Assembly: GCA_944389945.1 (NCBI GenBank)
Contig: CALXOF010000004.1
Coordinates: forward strand, 62,001-126,000
Source of the DNA: an uncultured Kiritimatiellota bacterium
GTDB lineage: Bacteria > Verrucomicrobiota > Kiritimatiellia > RFP12 > DVOR01
DNA length: 64,000 nucleotides
Direction: 5' to 3'
A program made the position numbers and the translations under genes. Positions within the stretch are counted from its first letter, which is position 1, and each line of letters opens with the position of its first letter. This document shows positions 36,413 through 45,648 of the stretch, piece after piece. The notes below the pieces were generated by a model that worked only from the letters and a program-made list of their open reading frames with translations, did no database searches and was not told the DNA's origin.

Positions 36413-37606
36413 ATGGATTCCATCCGCGACATCTTCAAAATCGGCGTCGGTCCCTCGAGCTCCCACACCATGGGCCCCCGCCGCGCCGCCGAGACCTTCC
36501 TGGCCCGCTTCCCGCAAGCCGCGCGCTTCCGCGTCTCGCTCTACGGCTCGCTCGCCGCCACCGGCCGCGGCCACCTCACCGACAAGGCCATCCTCGACGC
36601 CCTCGGCCCCGACCGCACGGAGATCGACTGGCAGCCCACCGTCTTCCTCCCCTTCCATCCCAACGGCATGCGTTTCCACGCCTTCGGGCCGGACGGCGCC
36701 GAACTCGGCAACTGGGAGGTCTACAGCATCGGCGGCGGCTTCCTCTCCGAAGGCCCCGGCAAGACCCAGACCACCGCCGTCCCCTACCCTTACACCACCA
36801 TGGGCGGCATCCTCAAGTGGTACAACGAGACCGGCCGCATCTTCTGGGAATATGTCCTGGAATACGAGGGCCAGCCCGTCTTCGACCATATGCGCGAGGT
36901 GTGGCGCGTCATGCGCGAGGCCGTGGAGCGCGGTCTCGACGCCGAGGGTGTCCTCCCCGGCGGGCTCGGCCTCCAGCGCAAGGCCAGCGTCTACTACCGC
37001 CGCGCCATGGGCATGCGCGAGGGCATCCGCGGCCGCGGCCTGCTCTATGCCTACGCCCTGGCCGTGGCCGAGGAAAACGCCGCCGGCACGGGCCTGATCG
37101 TCACCGCGCCCACCTGCGGCAGCGCCGGCGTCCTCCCCGCCTGCCTCTACTATCTCTATAAGCACCACGACCTCTCCGAGAAGCGCATCATCCGCGCCTT
37201 GGCCACCGCCGGCCTCATCGGCGCCATCGTCAAGGAGAACGCCTCCATCTCCGGTGCAGAGGTCGGCTGTCAGGGCGAGATCGGCGTGGCCTGCGCCATG
37301 GCCGCCGCCGCCGTCAACCAAATCTTCGGCGGTTCCCCCAACCAGATTGAGTACGCCGCCGAGATGGGCCTGGAGCACCACCTCGGCCTCACCTGCGACC
37401 CCATCAACGGCCTCGTCCAGATCCCCTGCATCGAGCGCAACGCCTTCGCCGCCGCCCGCGCCATGGATGCGAATATGTACGCCGCCCTCTCCGACGGCCA
37501 GCATAGCATCTCCTTCGACAAGGTCGTCCGCGCCATGTTGCAGACCGGCCACGACCTGCCTTCCCTCTACAAGGAGACCTCCGAGGGCGGCCTCGCCAAG
37601 GTCTGA
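36413..37606 (+). CDS. sdaA: L-serine ammonia-lyase, iron-sulfur type
   Basis: The enzyme deaminates L-serine to pyruvate and ammonia with a 4Fe-4S cluster. The beta-domain motif is GVGPSSSHTMGP at residues 12-23, and the alpha-domain has the cluster segment TAPTCGSAGVLPA and GCQGEIGVACAM. The C-terminal LGLTCDPINGLVQIPC supplies further cysteines. At 397 residues it is shorter than the roughly 455-residue single-chain enzymes, mostly in the linker and N-terminal domain, but the conserved motifs are present. An oxygen-sensitive cluster agrees with an anaerobic life. Confidence 0.92.
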   Translation: MDSIRDIFKIGVGPSSSHTMGPRRAAETFLARFPQAARFRVSLYGSLAATGRGHLTDKAILDALGPDRTEIDWQPTVFLPFHPNGMRFHAFGPDGAELGNWEVYSIGGGFLSEGPGKTQTTAVPYPYTTMGGILKWYNETGRIFWEYVLEYEGQPVFDHMREVWRVMREAVERGLDAEGVLPGGLGLQRKASVYYRRAMGMREGIRGRGLLYAYALAVAEENAAGTGLIVTAPTCGSAGVLPACLYYLYKHHDLSEKRIIRALATAGLIGAIVKENASISGAEVGCQGEIGVACAMAAAAVNQIFGGSPNQIEYAAEMGLEHHLGLTCDPINGLVQIPCIERNAFAAARAMDANMYAALSDGQHSISFDKVVRAMLQTGHDLPSLYKETSEGGLAKV

Positions 37607-37666
37607 TTCCCCGCGTACGCACACCCGCGCCGCCGCACCTTCCCGCTGACGGCCCGGCGCGCGATG

Positions 37667-37675
37667 TGCCATAAT
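37667..37675 (+). promoter_or_regulatory. extended -10 promoter of the cyclophilin gene
   Basis: TGC plus CATAAT (37670-37675) lies 22 bp before the ATG, with AAAGGA between. Confidence 0.45.
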
Positions 37676-37696
37676 ATCCCTCGAAAGGACCTTGCC

Positions 37697-38194
37697 ATGA
37701 CCACCGTTATCATGAAAACCAACAAAGGCGACATCACCCTGGAGCTCGACGAATCCGCCGCGCCCATCACCGTCGCCAACTTCCTCCGCTACGTCGACGA
37801 AGGCTTTTACGACGGCCTCATCTTCCACCGCGTCATCCCCGGCTTTATGATCCAGGGCGGCGGCTTCACCCCGGACATGGTCCAGAAGCCCACCCACGAG
37901 CCCATCCGCAACGAGGCCCACAACGGCCTCAAGAACCGCAAGTACGCCATCGCGATGGCCCGCACCCCCGAGATCAACTCCGCCACCGCGCAGTTCTTCA
38001 TCAACACCGTCGACAACGACTTCCTCGACTTCCGCGCCCCCAACCCCTCCGCCTACGGCTACGCCGTCTTCGGCCGCGTCTCCGCCGGCTTCGACACCGT
38101 CGACGAAATTGAGCAGGCCCCCACCGGCTTCTTCGGCCGCCACCAGGACGTCCCGCACACCCCCGTCGTCATCGAATCCGTCCGCCGGGCCTAA
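37697..38194 (+). CDS. cyclophilin-type peptidyl-prolyl isomerase
   Basis: It speeds up cis-trans isomerisation of Xaa-Pro bonds in folding proteins. The 165-residue single-domain product has FHRVIPGFMIQGGGF with the catalytic Arg, the active-site segment IAMARTPEINSATAQFFIN, and YAVFGRV. No signal peptide is present, so it is cytoplasmic, like PpiB. The start is fixed by AAAGGA 6 nt upstream. The outer-membrane efflux gene begins 1 bp after its stop, and pdxA, the small membrane protein and rsmD follow with overlaps, so this promoter may drive five genes. Confidence 0.94.
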   Translation: MTTVIMKTNKGDITLELDESAAPITVANFLRYVDEGFYDGLIFHRVIPGFMIQGGGFTPDMVQKPTHEPIRNEAHNGLKNRKYAIAMARTPEINSATAQFFINTVDNDFLDFRAPNPSAYGYAVFGRVSAGFDTVDEIEQAPTGFFGRHQDVPHTPVVIESVRRA

Positions 38195-38195
38195 C

Positions 38196-39698
38196 ATGAA
38201 GCGCGCTCCCCTCTTCCTCCTGCTTCTCTCCGGCTGCGCCGCCGTCGGCCCGGACTACGAAGCGCCCAAGGCACCCGAAGCCACCGCGGAACTCTTCGCG
38301 GGCTCCGGCTACGAGACGGAGTCCCTCGCCAACTGGTGGCGGGACTTCCAGGACCCGTTGCTCTGCGACCTCATCGAAGAGGGGCTCAAGAACGCGCCCA
38401 CCGTCGAGGCCGCCGTCGCCAACCTCCGTGCCCAGCGCGCCCTCCGCGAGAGCACCGAGGCCGGCTTCTGGCCCCAGTTCTCCGCTAGCGGCTCCTACAC
38501 CTGGGGCCGAGCCTGGGGCGCCGGCCGCCAAGACTGGGAGGACAACCTCTCCGCCCGTGGCGACGCCTCCTGGGAAATCGACATCTTTGGCGGCGTCCGC
38601 CGCTCCGTTGAGCAAGAGATGGCCACCGAGGCCCGCCTCGCCTACACCCTCCAGGACGTCCGCGTCACCCTCGCCGCTGAGATTGCCACCGCCTACGTCG
38701 AGCTCCGCCGCTACGCCGCGCAGGTCGACATCGCCGAGGCCAACCTCGCCCTCCAGGAAAAAACCGCCTCCGTCATCCGCGAGCGTGCCTTAGTCGGCAT
38801 GGTCCCGTGGTACGACGTCGCGGCCGCGGAGGCCCAGACCGCCACCACCCGCGCCTCCATCCCCTCGCTCCGTCAGAACCTCACCGCCGCCCAGCTCCGC
38901 CTCGATTGGCTCACCGGCCAAGCGCCCTACGCCACCCAGGCCCGCATCCGTGAATCCCTGGACGAGATGACCCTCCCGGATCTCTCCCCCAAGGTCCTCC
39001 CCAACGAGCTCCTCCGCCGCCGCGCGGACATCCGCATCGCCGAGGAGAACGTCCACGCCCAGACCGCCGCCGTCGGCGTCGCCACCGCCGAGCTCTATCC
39101 GCGCTTCACCCTTGGCGGCAACATCGGCCTCTCCACCCCCGACCTCACGCCTTGGTCCGACTACACCCAGTCCGTCAACTTCGGTCCCTCCATCAGCTGG
39201 AACATCTTCGGCTTCGGCACCTGGCGCAAGCGTGTCGAGTCCGCCAAAGCCACCCTCGACGCCCAAATCGCGACCTACGAAGACACCGTCCTCGAGGCCT
39301 ACCAAGAGGCCGAGGCCGCCTGGGACGCTTGCCGCCGCGAGGCCGAGCGCACCAACGACCTCCGCGCCGCCGAGAGCTTCAGTGCAGAGGCCCTCCGCAT
39401 CGCCGACCAACTCTACGAGAACGGCGAAATTACCATCGACGACGTCCTCACCCGCCAGTCCAGCCTCCTCAGCGCCCAAGAGGCCCTCGTCTCCCACCGT
39501 GCCACCCTCTTCACCAACGCCATCACCCTCTACCGTGCGCTTGGCGGCGGTTGGACCGATGAGCCCCCGCCGGACAGCGCCACCACCGACGAGAACGGCG
39601 CCCCCATCACCGATGAAGCCCCGGCCGTCGAACAGACCGACCTCGCTGCCGCGGAACCCACCCCCGCGCCGATGCCGGACGCCCCTGACGCCCCATGA
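38196..39698 (+). CDS. outer-membrane efflux lipoprotein (NodT/OprM type)
   Basis: This is a TolC-like channel that would link an inner-membrane pump to the outside. The 500-residue protein has a lipoprotein signal (MKRAPLFLLLLSGC), then VGPDYEAP, the usual start of NodT-type proteins, two repeated alpha-helical barrel halves, and LLRRRADIRIAEENVHAQTA in the middle. An unusual acidic, proline-rich tail of about 55 residues follows. No pump or adaptor gene is in the window, so it is an orphan here. The neighbours are a cyclophilin and pdxA, with which it overlaps by 4 bp. Confidence 0.88.
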   Translation: MKRAPLFLLLLSGCAAVGPDYEAPKAPEATAELFAGSGYETESLANWWRDFQDPLLCDLIEEGLKNAPTVEAAVANLRAQRALRESTEAGFWPQFSASGSYTWGRAWGAGRQDWEDNLSARGDASWEIDIFGGVRRSVEQEMATEARLAYTLQDVRVTLAAEIATAYVELRRYAAQVDIAEANLALQEKTASVIRERALVGMVPWYDVAAAEAQTATTRASIPSLRQNLTAAQLRLDWLTGQAPYATQARIRESLDEMTLPDLSPKVLPNELLRRRADIRIAEENVHAQTAAVGVATAELYPRFTLGGNIGLSTPDLTPWSDYTQSVNFGPSISWNIFGFGTWRKRVESAKATLDAQIATYEDTVLEAYQEAEAAWDACRREAERTNDLRAAESFSAEALRIADQLYENGEITIDDVLTRQSSLLSAQEALVSHRATLFTNAITLYRALGGGWTDEPPPDSATTDENGAPITDEAPAVEQTDLAAAEPTPAPMPDAPDAP

Positions 39699-40642
39699 CC
39701 ATGCGACCGCTTGCAATCACAGGGGGCGACTGCGCAGGCATCGGGCCGGAAATCACGGCCCGAGCCTTGGCCGCCTTTCCCGAAGAACACTTCGTCGTCT
39801 ACACCAACCGCGCCCTCTTCGCGCGGGCCTGCGCCACCGCCGGCGTCCCTGTGCCGGACGCCCCGAACATCGCTTGGCGCGACCTGCCCCTTGCCTGTCC
39901 CGCCGAGGCCATCCGCCCCGGGGAGAACCAGGCCGCGACCGGTGAACTGGCCTACGCCTGCGTCACGGCCGCCGGACAGGACGCCCTCGCGGGTCGCGTG
40001 CGGGGCATCGTGACCGCGCCCTTCAGCAAAGCCGCCCTCCACCTCGCCGGACACACCGATGTCCCCGGCCACACCGAACTCCTCGCCCGTCTCTGCGGCC
40101 GCGAGGAGGCCACGATGGCCTTCTTCGCCCCGGGCCTCGCCATGGCCCTCGCCACCATCCACTGCGCTCTCCGCGACGTCCCCGGCCTCATCACCGAGCA
40201 CCGCCTCCTGCGCGTCTTTCACGACTTCGCCGATGCCCTCACGCGACTCCACGGCCGCCGCCCGCGTATCGGTGTCCTGGCCCTCAATCCTCACGCCGGC
40301 GAGGACGGCGCCTTCGGTGGCGAAGAGTCCCGCGTCATCGCGCCGGCCATCGCCGCCGCCCAGCAGTGGGCCAACTTCGAGGGCCCCCTCGTCCCGGACA
40401 CCGCCATGACCCCAGCCGCCGGCGCCGACCGCTTCGATGGCTTCGTCGCCATGTACCACGACCAGGGTCTCATCCCCTTCAAGCGCGCCGCCTTCGAGGA
40501 GGGCGTGAACACTACCCTCGGCCTCCCCTTCGTCCGCACCAGTCCCGACCACGGCACCGCCTTCGCCCTCGCCTGGCAGGGCCGCGCCTCCGCGCAAAGC
40601 ATGGTCGCCGCCATCCGCAAAGCCCAAGAACTGACCCGATGA
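39695..40642 (+). CDS. pdxA: 4-hydroxythreonine-4-phosphate dehydrogenase
   Basis: PdxA oxidises 4-phosphohydroxy-threonine in the DXP-dependent route to pyridoxal phosphate. The 315-residue product has the start ITGGDCAGIGPEI, and the three metal-binding His regions AGHTDVPGHTE, NPHAGE and SPDHGTA. The segment FDGFVAMYHDQGLIPFK is characteristic. The ATGA overlap with the efflux gene and with the next gene suggests coupled translation. Confidence 0.93.
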   Translation: MTMRPLAITGGDCAGIGPEITARALAAFPEEHFVVYTNRALFARACATAGVPVPDAPNIAWRDLPLACPAEAIRPGENQAATGELAYACVTAAGQDALAGRVRGIVTAPFSKAALHLAGHTDVPGHTELLARLCGREEATMAFFAPGLAMALATIHCALRDVPGLITEHRLLRVFHDFADALTRLHGRRPRIGVLALNPHAGEDGAFGGEESRVIAPAIAAAQQWANFEGPLVPDTAMTPAAGADRFDGFVAMYHDQGLIPFKRAAFEEGVNTTLGLPFVRTSPDHGTAFALAWQGRASAQSMVAAIRKAQELTR

Positions 40643-41226
40643 AGCGCCCCCTAACCGACGAAGAGGCCCGCAATCGTCGCGACAGAATCGCGCGCTGGGT
40701 CTTCGGCGTCTGCGTCGTTCTCCTCCTCGGCGGCTACGTCGTCGCCGACTTTGCCGGCGTCGTCCCCAAAGAGGTCTCCGTCCGGTGGCGTAGCGGCCTG
40801 CACTTCGATTCGCCGGAAGACGCCTCCCGCTACAAGAACTTCGACCCCGACCTCGTCCTCGGCATCGCCATCGGCGACACGCGCTACTGGCTCAACCACC
40901 CCAAGCGCATCGCCATCGTCACCCGTCCTTGCTTCTGGGTCACCGACTGGACCATCCCCGACCAGGTCGAACACGAAGGCTTCACCTACACCGTCGCCGC
41001 CCTCCACCCCGCCGCCCTCCTCTACGCCGAGGGCGTCACCCGCGTCTCCCTCCCCTCCACCCTCCTTTACACCAACCGCGCCGAGGAATTCGTGAACCCG
41101 GAACTCCAAACCCTGGAACTGCGCCTCCCCGACGGCTCCACCAAGACCTTCCCCCACGCGCAAGGTTTCACCGAGGCCACCATGCGCAACCTCCTCGGCC
41201 TTCCCCCTGCGGAGAATAATCCATGA
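40639..41226 (+). CDS. small single-pass membrane protein, unknown
   Basis: I do not recognise a family. The 195-residue protein has a charged N terminus (about 18 residues), one membrane segment (WVFGVCVVLLLGGYVVADF), and an extra-cytoplasmic part of about 155 residues. A stretch near LHPAALLYAEGVTRVSLPS and LQTLELRLPDG resembles BspA-type leucine-rich repeats, but only weakly. It overlaps pdxA and rsmD by 4 bp each, so it is made together with them. Confidence 0.75.
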   Translation: MKRPLTDEEARNRRDRIARWVFGVCVVLLLGGYVVADFAGVVPKEVSVRWRSGLHFDSPEDASRYKNFDPDLVLGIAIGDTRYWLNHPKRIAIVTRPCFWVTDWTIPDQVEHEGFTYTVAALHPAALLYAEGVTRVSLPSTLLYTNRAEEFVNPELQTLELRLPDGSTKTFPHAQGFTEATMRNLLGLPPAENNP

Positions 41227-41777
41227 GAATCACCGGCGGCGACTGGCGCGGCAGAACCCTCCGCGCACCGAAATCCGAGGCCACCCGCCCCACCCAAGAC
41301 CGCGTCCGCGAGGCCCTCTTCAACCTCCTCCAGACCGCCCTCCCCGGCGCACGTTTCCTCGACCTCTACGCCGGCTCCGGCGCCGTCGGCATCGAGGCCC
41401 TCAGCCGCGGTGCCGCCTCCGCCGACTTCATCGAGCGCGACCGCAAGGTCTTCGACACCCTCCGCCAAAACCTCGAGGCCTTCGCCATCCCCACAGATTG
41501 CGCCCGCCTCGCCGACGCCGACGCCTGGCTCCGCGGCACCCATCCCCCCGCCGGTCCCTGGGACATCGTCTTCGCCGACCCGCCCTACCGTCACGCCGAG
41601 GAACTCGGCCCCGCCCAGATTGCCGCCGCCCTCCTCGCCCGCGGCGCCCTCGCCCCGGACGCTCTCCTCATCTTCGAAACCGACTTCCGCACCGACGCCC
41701 TCCCCATCCCCGGATTCACCCTCCTCCGCGACCGCGAATACGGCAAAACTCGCCTCTCCATCTACCGCCGCGCCTGA
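41223..41777 (+). CDS. rsmD: 16S rRNA (guanine966-N2)-methyltransferase
   Basis: RsmD methylates G966 of 16S rRNA. The 184-residue protein has the start RITGGDWRGRTL, TRPTQDRVREALFN, SAM-binding motif I LDLYAGSGAVGIEALSRG and the catalytic DPPY motif. Length and motifs are typical. The ATG overlaps the preceding stop by 4 bp. coaD often follows rsmD in other genomes but does not here. Confidence 0.93.
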   Translation: MRITGGDWRGRTLRAPKSEATRPTQDRVREALFNLLQTALPGARFLDLYAGSGAVGIEALSRGAASADFIERDRKVFDTLRQNLEAFAIPTDCARLADADAWLRGTHPPAGPWDIVFADPPYRHAEELGPAQIAAALLARGALAPDALLIFETDFRTDALPIPGFTLLRDREYGKTRLSIYRRA

Positions 41778-41814
41778 GCCCTTTCGGATTGCGGTCATCG
41801 GTAGGTAAAAAAAC

Positions 41815-41843
41815 TTGCGTGCACGTGCAGGGTGCGGTACAAT
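41815..41843 (+). promoter_or_regulatory. sigma-70 promoter of pckG
   Basis: TTGCGT (41815-41820), exactly 17 bp, TACAAT (41838-41843). It leaves a leader of about 78 nt with GGAG 7 nt before the ATG at 41928. Confidence 0.65.
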
Positions 41844-41927
41844 AGAAGACGTTTTTAAGCCAAGGCAGGCGGAAGCGCGGGTGCGCGGCCAAGCCCCCAA
41901 GGCAAACCAACGCAACGGAGAAGCATA

Positions 41928-43799
41928 ATGAGCTGCTGCTGCAAAGCCCTTGAGAAGATCACCAACCCTGAGCTGAAGGCGTGGGTGAAGGAATTCGCCG
42001 AGCACACCACCCCTGACAACATCGTCATCTGCGATGGCACCCAGGAAGAATTCGACCGCCTGGCCGCCGCCGAAGTCGCCCGCGGCGCCTGGGTCAAGCT
42101 GAACGAAGAGAAGCGCCCCGGCTGCTACCTCGTCCGCTCCCATGAGAGCGACGTCGCCCGCGTCGAGAAGCGCACCTACATCTGCTGCAAGGACAAGAAC
42201 AACGCCGGCCCCACCAACAACTGGATGGACCCCACCGAGATGAAGACCATCATGTGGGACCTCTACGCCGGCTGCATGAAGGGCCGTACGATGTACGTCA
42301 TCCCCTTCTCCATGGGCCCCATCGGCTCGCCCCTCGCCAAGCTCGGCGTTGAGCTCACCGACTCCCCCTACGTCGTCTGCAACATGCGCATCATGACCCG
42401 CATGGGCGACGCCGCCCTCGACCTCATCAACAAGGGCGCCGAGTACGTCAAGTGCTACCACTCCGTCGGCGCGCCCCTGGAGCCCGGCCAGCAGGACGTC
42501 GCCTGGCCTTGCGCCCCGATGGAAAAGAAGTACATCACCCAGTTCACCGACCCCGGCGAAGAGGCCATCTGGTCCTTCGGCTCCGGTTACGGTGGCAACG
42601 CCCTCCTCGGCAAGAAGTGCTTCGCCCTGCGCATCGCCTCCGCCCTCGCCCGCAAGGAAGGCTGGATGGCCGAGCACATGCTCATCCTCAAGCTCACCAG
42701 CCCCGAGGGCAAGAGCTACTTCATCACCGCGGCCTTCCCCTCCGCCTGCGGCAAGACCAACCTCGCCATGATGCTCCCCACCCTCCCCGGCTGGAAGGTC
42801 GAGACCTGCGGCGACGACATCGCCTGGATGCACGTGGGCAAGGATGGCGCCCTCTACGCCATCAACCCCGAGAACGGCTTCTTCGGCGTCGCCCCCGGCA
42901 CCTCCAAGATCTCCAACCCCAACGCCCTCCACGCCTGCGAGAAGAACACCATCTTCACCAACGTCGTCCTCACCGATGACGGCGATGTGTGGTGGGAAGA
43001 CATGGGCGTCCCCGCCCCCGCCCACGGTATCGACTGGAAGGGCAACGACTGCTACGCCTCCAAGGAGAAGCCCAACAAGATGGTCGCCAGCCCCGACGGC
43101 ACCGGCGAGCCCATCAAGGCCGCTCACCCCAACTCCCGCTTCACGGCCCCTGCCGTCCAGTGCCCCGTGATCGCCAAGGAGTGGGAGGATCCCAACGGCG
43201 TCCCCGTCACCGCCATCCTCTTCGGCGGCCGTCGCCCCTCCACCATCCCGCTGGTCAACATGGCCAAGGACTGGGCCCACGGCGTCTACATGGGTTCCGC
43301 CGCCGGCTCCGAAGTCACCGCCGCCGTCATCTCCGACCAGATCGGTCAGGTCCGTCGTGACCCCATGGCCATGTTGCCCTTCTGCGGCTACAACATGGCC
43401 GACTACTTCGGCCACTGGCTCGAGATGGGCAAGAAGATCGCCGCCGACAAGCTCCCGAAGATCTTCTTCGTGAACTGGTTCCGCAAGGACGCCGACGGTC
43501 ACTTCATGTGGCCCGGCTTCGGCGACAACTCCCGCGTCCTCAAGTGGGCCTGCGAGGCCATCGAAGGCACCGCCAAGACCAAGGACACCCCCATCGGCAT
43601 CATGCCCACCGACGACGCCATCGACCTGACCGGTTGCGAGACCACCCCTGAGACGCTCCACGAACTCCTCACCGTCGACGTCGAAGGTTGGAAGAAGGAA
43701 GTCGCCGGCGTCAAGGAGTCCTGGGAGAAGTTCGGCGACCGCATCCCCGCCGAGCTCACCGCCAAGCTCGAGGAAATCACCGCCGCCCTCAACAAGTAA
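41928..43799 (+). CDS. pckG: phosphoenolpyruvate carboxykinase (GTP)
   Basis: It interconverts oxaloacetate and PEP with GTP/GDP. In anaerobes the enzyme often runs toward oxaloacetate to fix CO2. The 623-residue product is of the GTP type: the catalytic-cysteine loop is [13 protein letters not shown] (about 269-281), with the metal and substrate segments [30 protein letters not shown] and [11 protein letters not shown]. The start MSCCCK puts three consecutive Cys at the N terminus, which is odd. Codon use is very uniform, fitting strong expression. Strong promoter and terminator; single gene. Confidence 0.95.
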   Translation: MSCCCKALEKITNPELKAWVKEFAEHTTPDNIVICDGTQEEFDRLAAAEVARGAWVKLNEEKRPGCYLVRSHESDVARVEKRTYICCKDKNNAGPTNNWMDPTEMKTIMWDLYAGCMKGRTMYVIPFSMGPIGSPLAKLGVELTDSPYVVCNMRIMTRMGDAALDLINKGAEYVKCYHSVGAPLEPGQQDVAWPCAPMEKKYITQFTDPGEEAIWSFGSGYGGNALLGKKCFALRIASALARKEGWMAEHMLILKLTSPEGKSYFITAAFPSACGKTNLAMMLPTLPGWKVETCGDDIAWMHVGKDGALYAINPENGFFGVAPGTSKISNPNALHACEKNTIFTNVVLTDDGDVWWEDMGVPAPAHGIDWKGNDCYASKEKPNKMVASPDGTGEPIKAAHPNSRFTAPAVQCPVIAKEWEDPNGVPVTAILFGGRRPSTIPLVNMAKDWAHGVYMGSAAGSEVTAAVISDQIGQVRRDPMAMLPFCGYNMADYFGHWLEMGKKIAADKLPKIFFVNWFRKDADGHFMWPGFGDNSRVLKWACEAIEGTAKTKDTPIGIMPTDDAIDLTGCETTPETLHELLTVDVEGWKKEVAGVKESWEKFGDRIPAELTAKLEEITAALNK

Positions 43800-43817
43800 G
43801 CGGTCTTCCACCCCTCC

Positions 43818-43848
43818 AAAAAGCCCCGGCACCCGCCGGGGCTTTTTC
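43818..43848 (+). terminator. intrinsic terminator after pckG
   Basis: AAAAAGCCCCGGC, loop ACCC, GCCGGGGCTTTTTC. Confidence 0.88.
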
Positions 43849-43880
43849 TTTGTTCCCCCATAAAATCCCTTCCAAAACCC

Positions 43881-44022
43881 CTAACACCCCCCGCCGAACC
43901 CTATAGGCTCTCGCCTCGGACCACTATAGGGTCTCACACCCGACCACTATAGGGGTCGACCATGGACCACTATAGGGTCTCAACCCGAATCCCTATAGGG
44001 TCTCCGTCCGACCCCTTGAGCG
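43881..44022. repeat. CTATAG palindrome array III, 23-bp period
   Basis: Cores start at 43901, 43924, 43947, 43970 and 43993, all exactly 23 bp apart, with degenerate ends at 43881 (CTAAC) and 44015 (CTTGA). Neighbouring units read ACCACTATAGGGTC or ACCCTATAGGCTC. It sits between the pckG terminator and the metY promoter region. Confidence 0.88.
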
Positions 44023-44220
44023 TATTGGTAAAAACGTTGCAGAATCTGTAGGCTCCTGCTCCGTTCTTCCATTGTGTTCCTTGTGGCTCTTTGAGCCCTT
44101 TGTGGAGAACCATTCTGGCAGTCCTGCGTGCGGTAGCACGCCCTTAATCTGCCCAAAATCTGCGAAATCTGCGGTTCCCCTGCGTCGTGCTCTCTGTAGT
44201 TCTCTGTGTATCCCCGACAA
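44023..44220. repeat. non-coding stretch with dispersed repeats
   Basis: It contains TTGTGTTCCTTGTGG-like runs and copy 2 of the 52-bp repeat (44115-44166), followed by ATCTGCGGTTCCCC as at copy 1. No gene is seen. Confidence 0.6.
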
Positions 44221-44240
44221 ACTTTCCTTAAAAAAGTGCG

Positions 44241-44267
44241 TTGAGGAAGAGTCAGGTGTGATACAAT
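44241..44267 (+). promoter_or_regulatory. possible promoter of metY
   Basis: TTGAGG, a short 15-bp spacer and TACAAT (44262-44267), about 60 bp before the metY start. Confidence 0.45.
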
Positions 44268-44327
44268 GGTGGGCAATCGGTCGGACGCCACATGGCGCAG
44301 AGGCCGCAACAAAAGGAGTCGACGAAA

Positions 44328-45599
44328 ATGAAATTCGAGACGAAATGCGTCCAAGCGGGCTGGGACCCGAAGAACGGCGAGGCCCGCGTCCTGCCGATTT
44401 ACCAAAGCACCACCTTTAAGTTCGACTCCGCACAGCATGTCGCGGACCTCTTCGACCTCAAGGTGGGCGGTCACTTCTACACCCGCCTGAGCAACCCCAC
44501 GCTGGACTACGTGGAGCAGCGCATCGCGGCGCTCGAGGGCGGCGTGGGCGCGATGCTCACCAGCGCCGGCCAGGCCGCGAGCATGATCTCCCTGCTGACG
44601 GTGGCCCACGCGGGCGACCACATCGTGTCGAGCTCGGAAATCTACGGCGGCACGGTCAACCTCTTCGGCGTGACGCTGGAGAAGCTGGGCATCCAGTTCA
44701 CCTGGGTCCACCCCGACGCCTCCGACGCGGAGATTGAGGCGGCCATCCGCCCGAACACCAAGGCCATCTTCGGTGAGACGCTGGCCAACCCCGCCCTCTC
44801 GGTGCTCGACGTGGAGCGCTGGGCCAAGGTGGCGCACAAGAACGGCCTGCCCCTCATCCTGGACAACACCTTCCCCACGCCTTACCTCTGCCGTCCCTTC
44901 GAGTGGGGCGCGGACATCGTGGTGCACGCGAGCACGAAGTACCTCGACGGCCACGCCGTGAGCCTGGGCGGTATTATCGTGGACAGCGGCAACTTCGACT
45001 GGGCCGCCTCGGGCCGCTTCAAGGACTTCACGGAGCCCGACCCCTCCTACCACGGTCTGGTCTACACCGAGGCCTTCGGCAAGATGGCCTACATCGTCAA
45101 GGCCCGCGCGCAGCTGATGCGCGACATGGGCGCCCAGGCCGCACCGTTCAACGCCTTCTTGTTGAATCTCGGCATGGAGACCCTGCCCCTGCGCATGGCC
45201 CGCCACAGCGAGAACGCCCTCAAGGTGGCCGAATGGCTCGCCAACAACCCCCGCGTCAAGAACGTGCGCTACCCCGGCCTCAAGGGCGACAAGTACCACG
45301 CCCTGGCGCAGAAGTACCTGCCCCTCGGCAGCTCGGGCGTCGTGACCTTCGAGGTCGACGGCTCCCGCGCCGACACCCAGCGCCTCATGGATGCCTTCCA
45401 GCTGGCGAAGATTGTCGTGCACGTGGCCGACGCGCGTACCTGCGTGCTCCACCCCGCCAGCATGACCCACCGCCAGCTGACCGACGAGCAGCTCATCGCG
45501 GCGGGCATCTCGCCCACCACCGTGCGCTTCTCCTGCGGCATCGAGCACATCGACGACATCATCGCCGACCTCGAGCAGGCCTTCAAGAAGGCCTTCTAA
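44328..45599 (+). CDS. metY: O-acetylhomoserine sulfhydrylase (PLP enzyme)
   Basis: This Cys/Met-metabolism PLP enzyme would join sulfide to O-acetylhomoserine to give homocysteine. The 423-residue product begins FETKCVQAGWDPKNGEARVLP, has LPIYQSTTFKF, the PLP-binding lysine K204 in HASTKYLDGH, and NAFLLNLGMETLPLRMARH. The roughly 425-residue length and the N-terminal pattern favour MetY over cystathionine synthases or lyases, but substrate choice within the family cannot be proven by sequence. AAAAGGAG lies about 9 nt before the ATG. Confidence 0.88.
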   Translation: MKFETKCVQAGWDPKNGEARVLPIYQSTTFKFDSAQHVADLFDLKVGGHFYTRLSNPTLDYVEQRIAALEGGVGAMLTSAGQAASMISLLTVAHAGDHIVSSSEIYGGTVNLFGVTLEKLGIQFTWVHPDASDAEIEAAIRPNTKAIFGETLANPALSVLDVERWAKVAHKNGLPLILDNTFPTPYLCRPFEWGADIVVHASTKYLDGHAVSLGGIIVDSGNFDWAASGRFKDFTEPDPSYHGLVYTEAFGKMAYIVKARAQLMRDMGAQAAPFNAFLLNLGMETLPLRMARHSENALKVAEWLANNPRVKNVRYPGLKGDKYHALAQKYLPLGSSGVVTFEVDGSRADTQRLMDAFQLAKIVVHVADARTCVLHPASMTHRQLTDEQLIAAGISPTTVRFSCGIEHIDDIIADLEQAFKKAF

Positions 45600-45648
45600 G
45601 CCACGGCCCAAACGCCCCGAAGGCAACGGAACGACGGAGGAACGCGTC

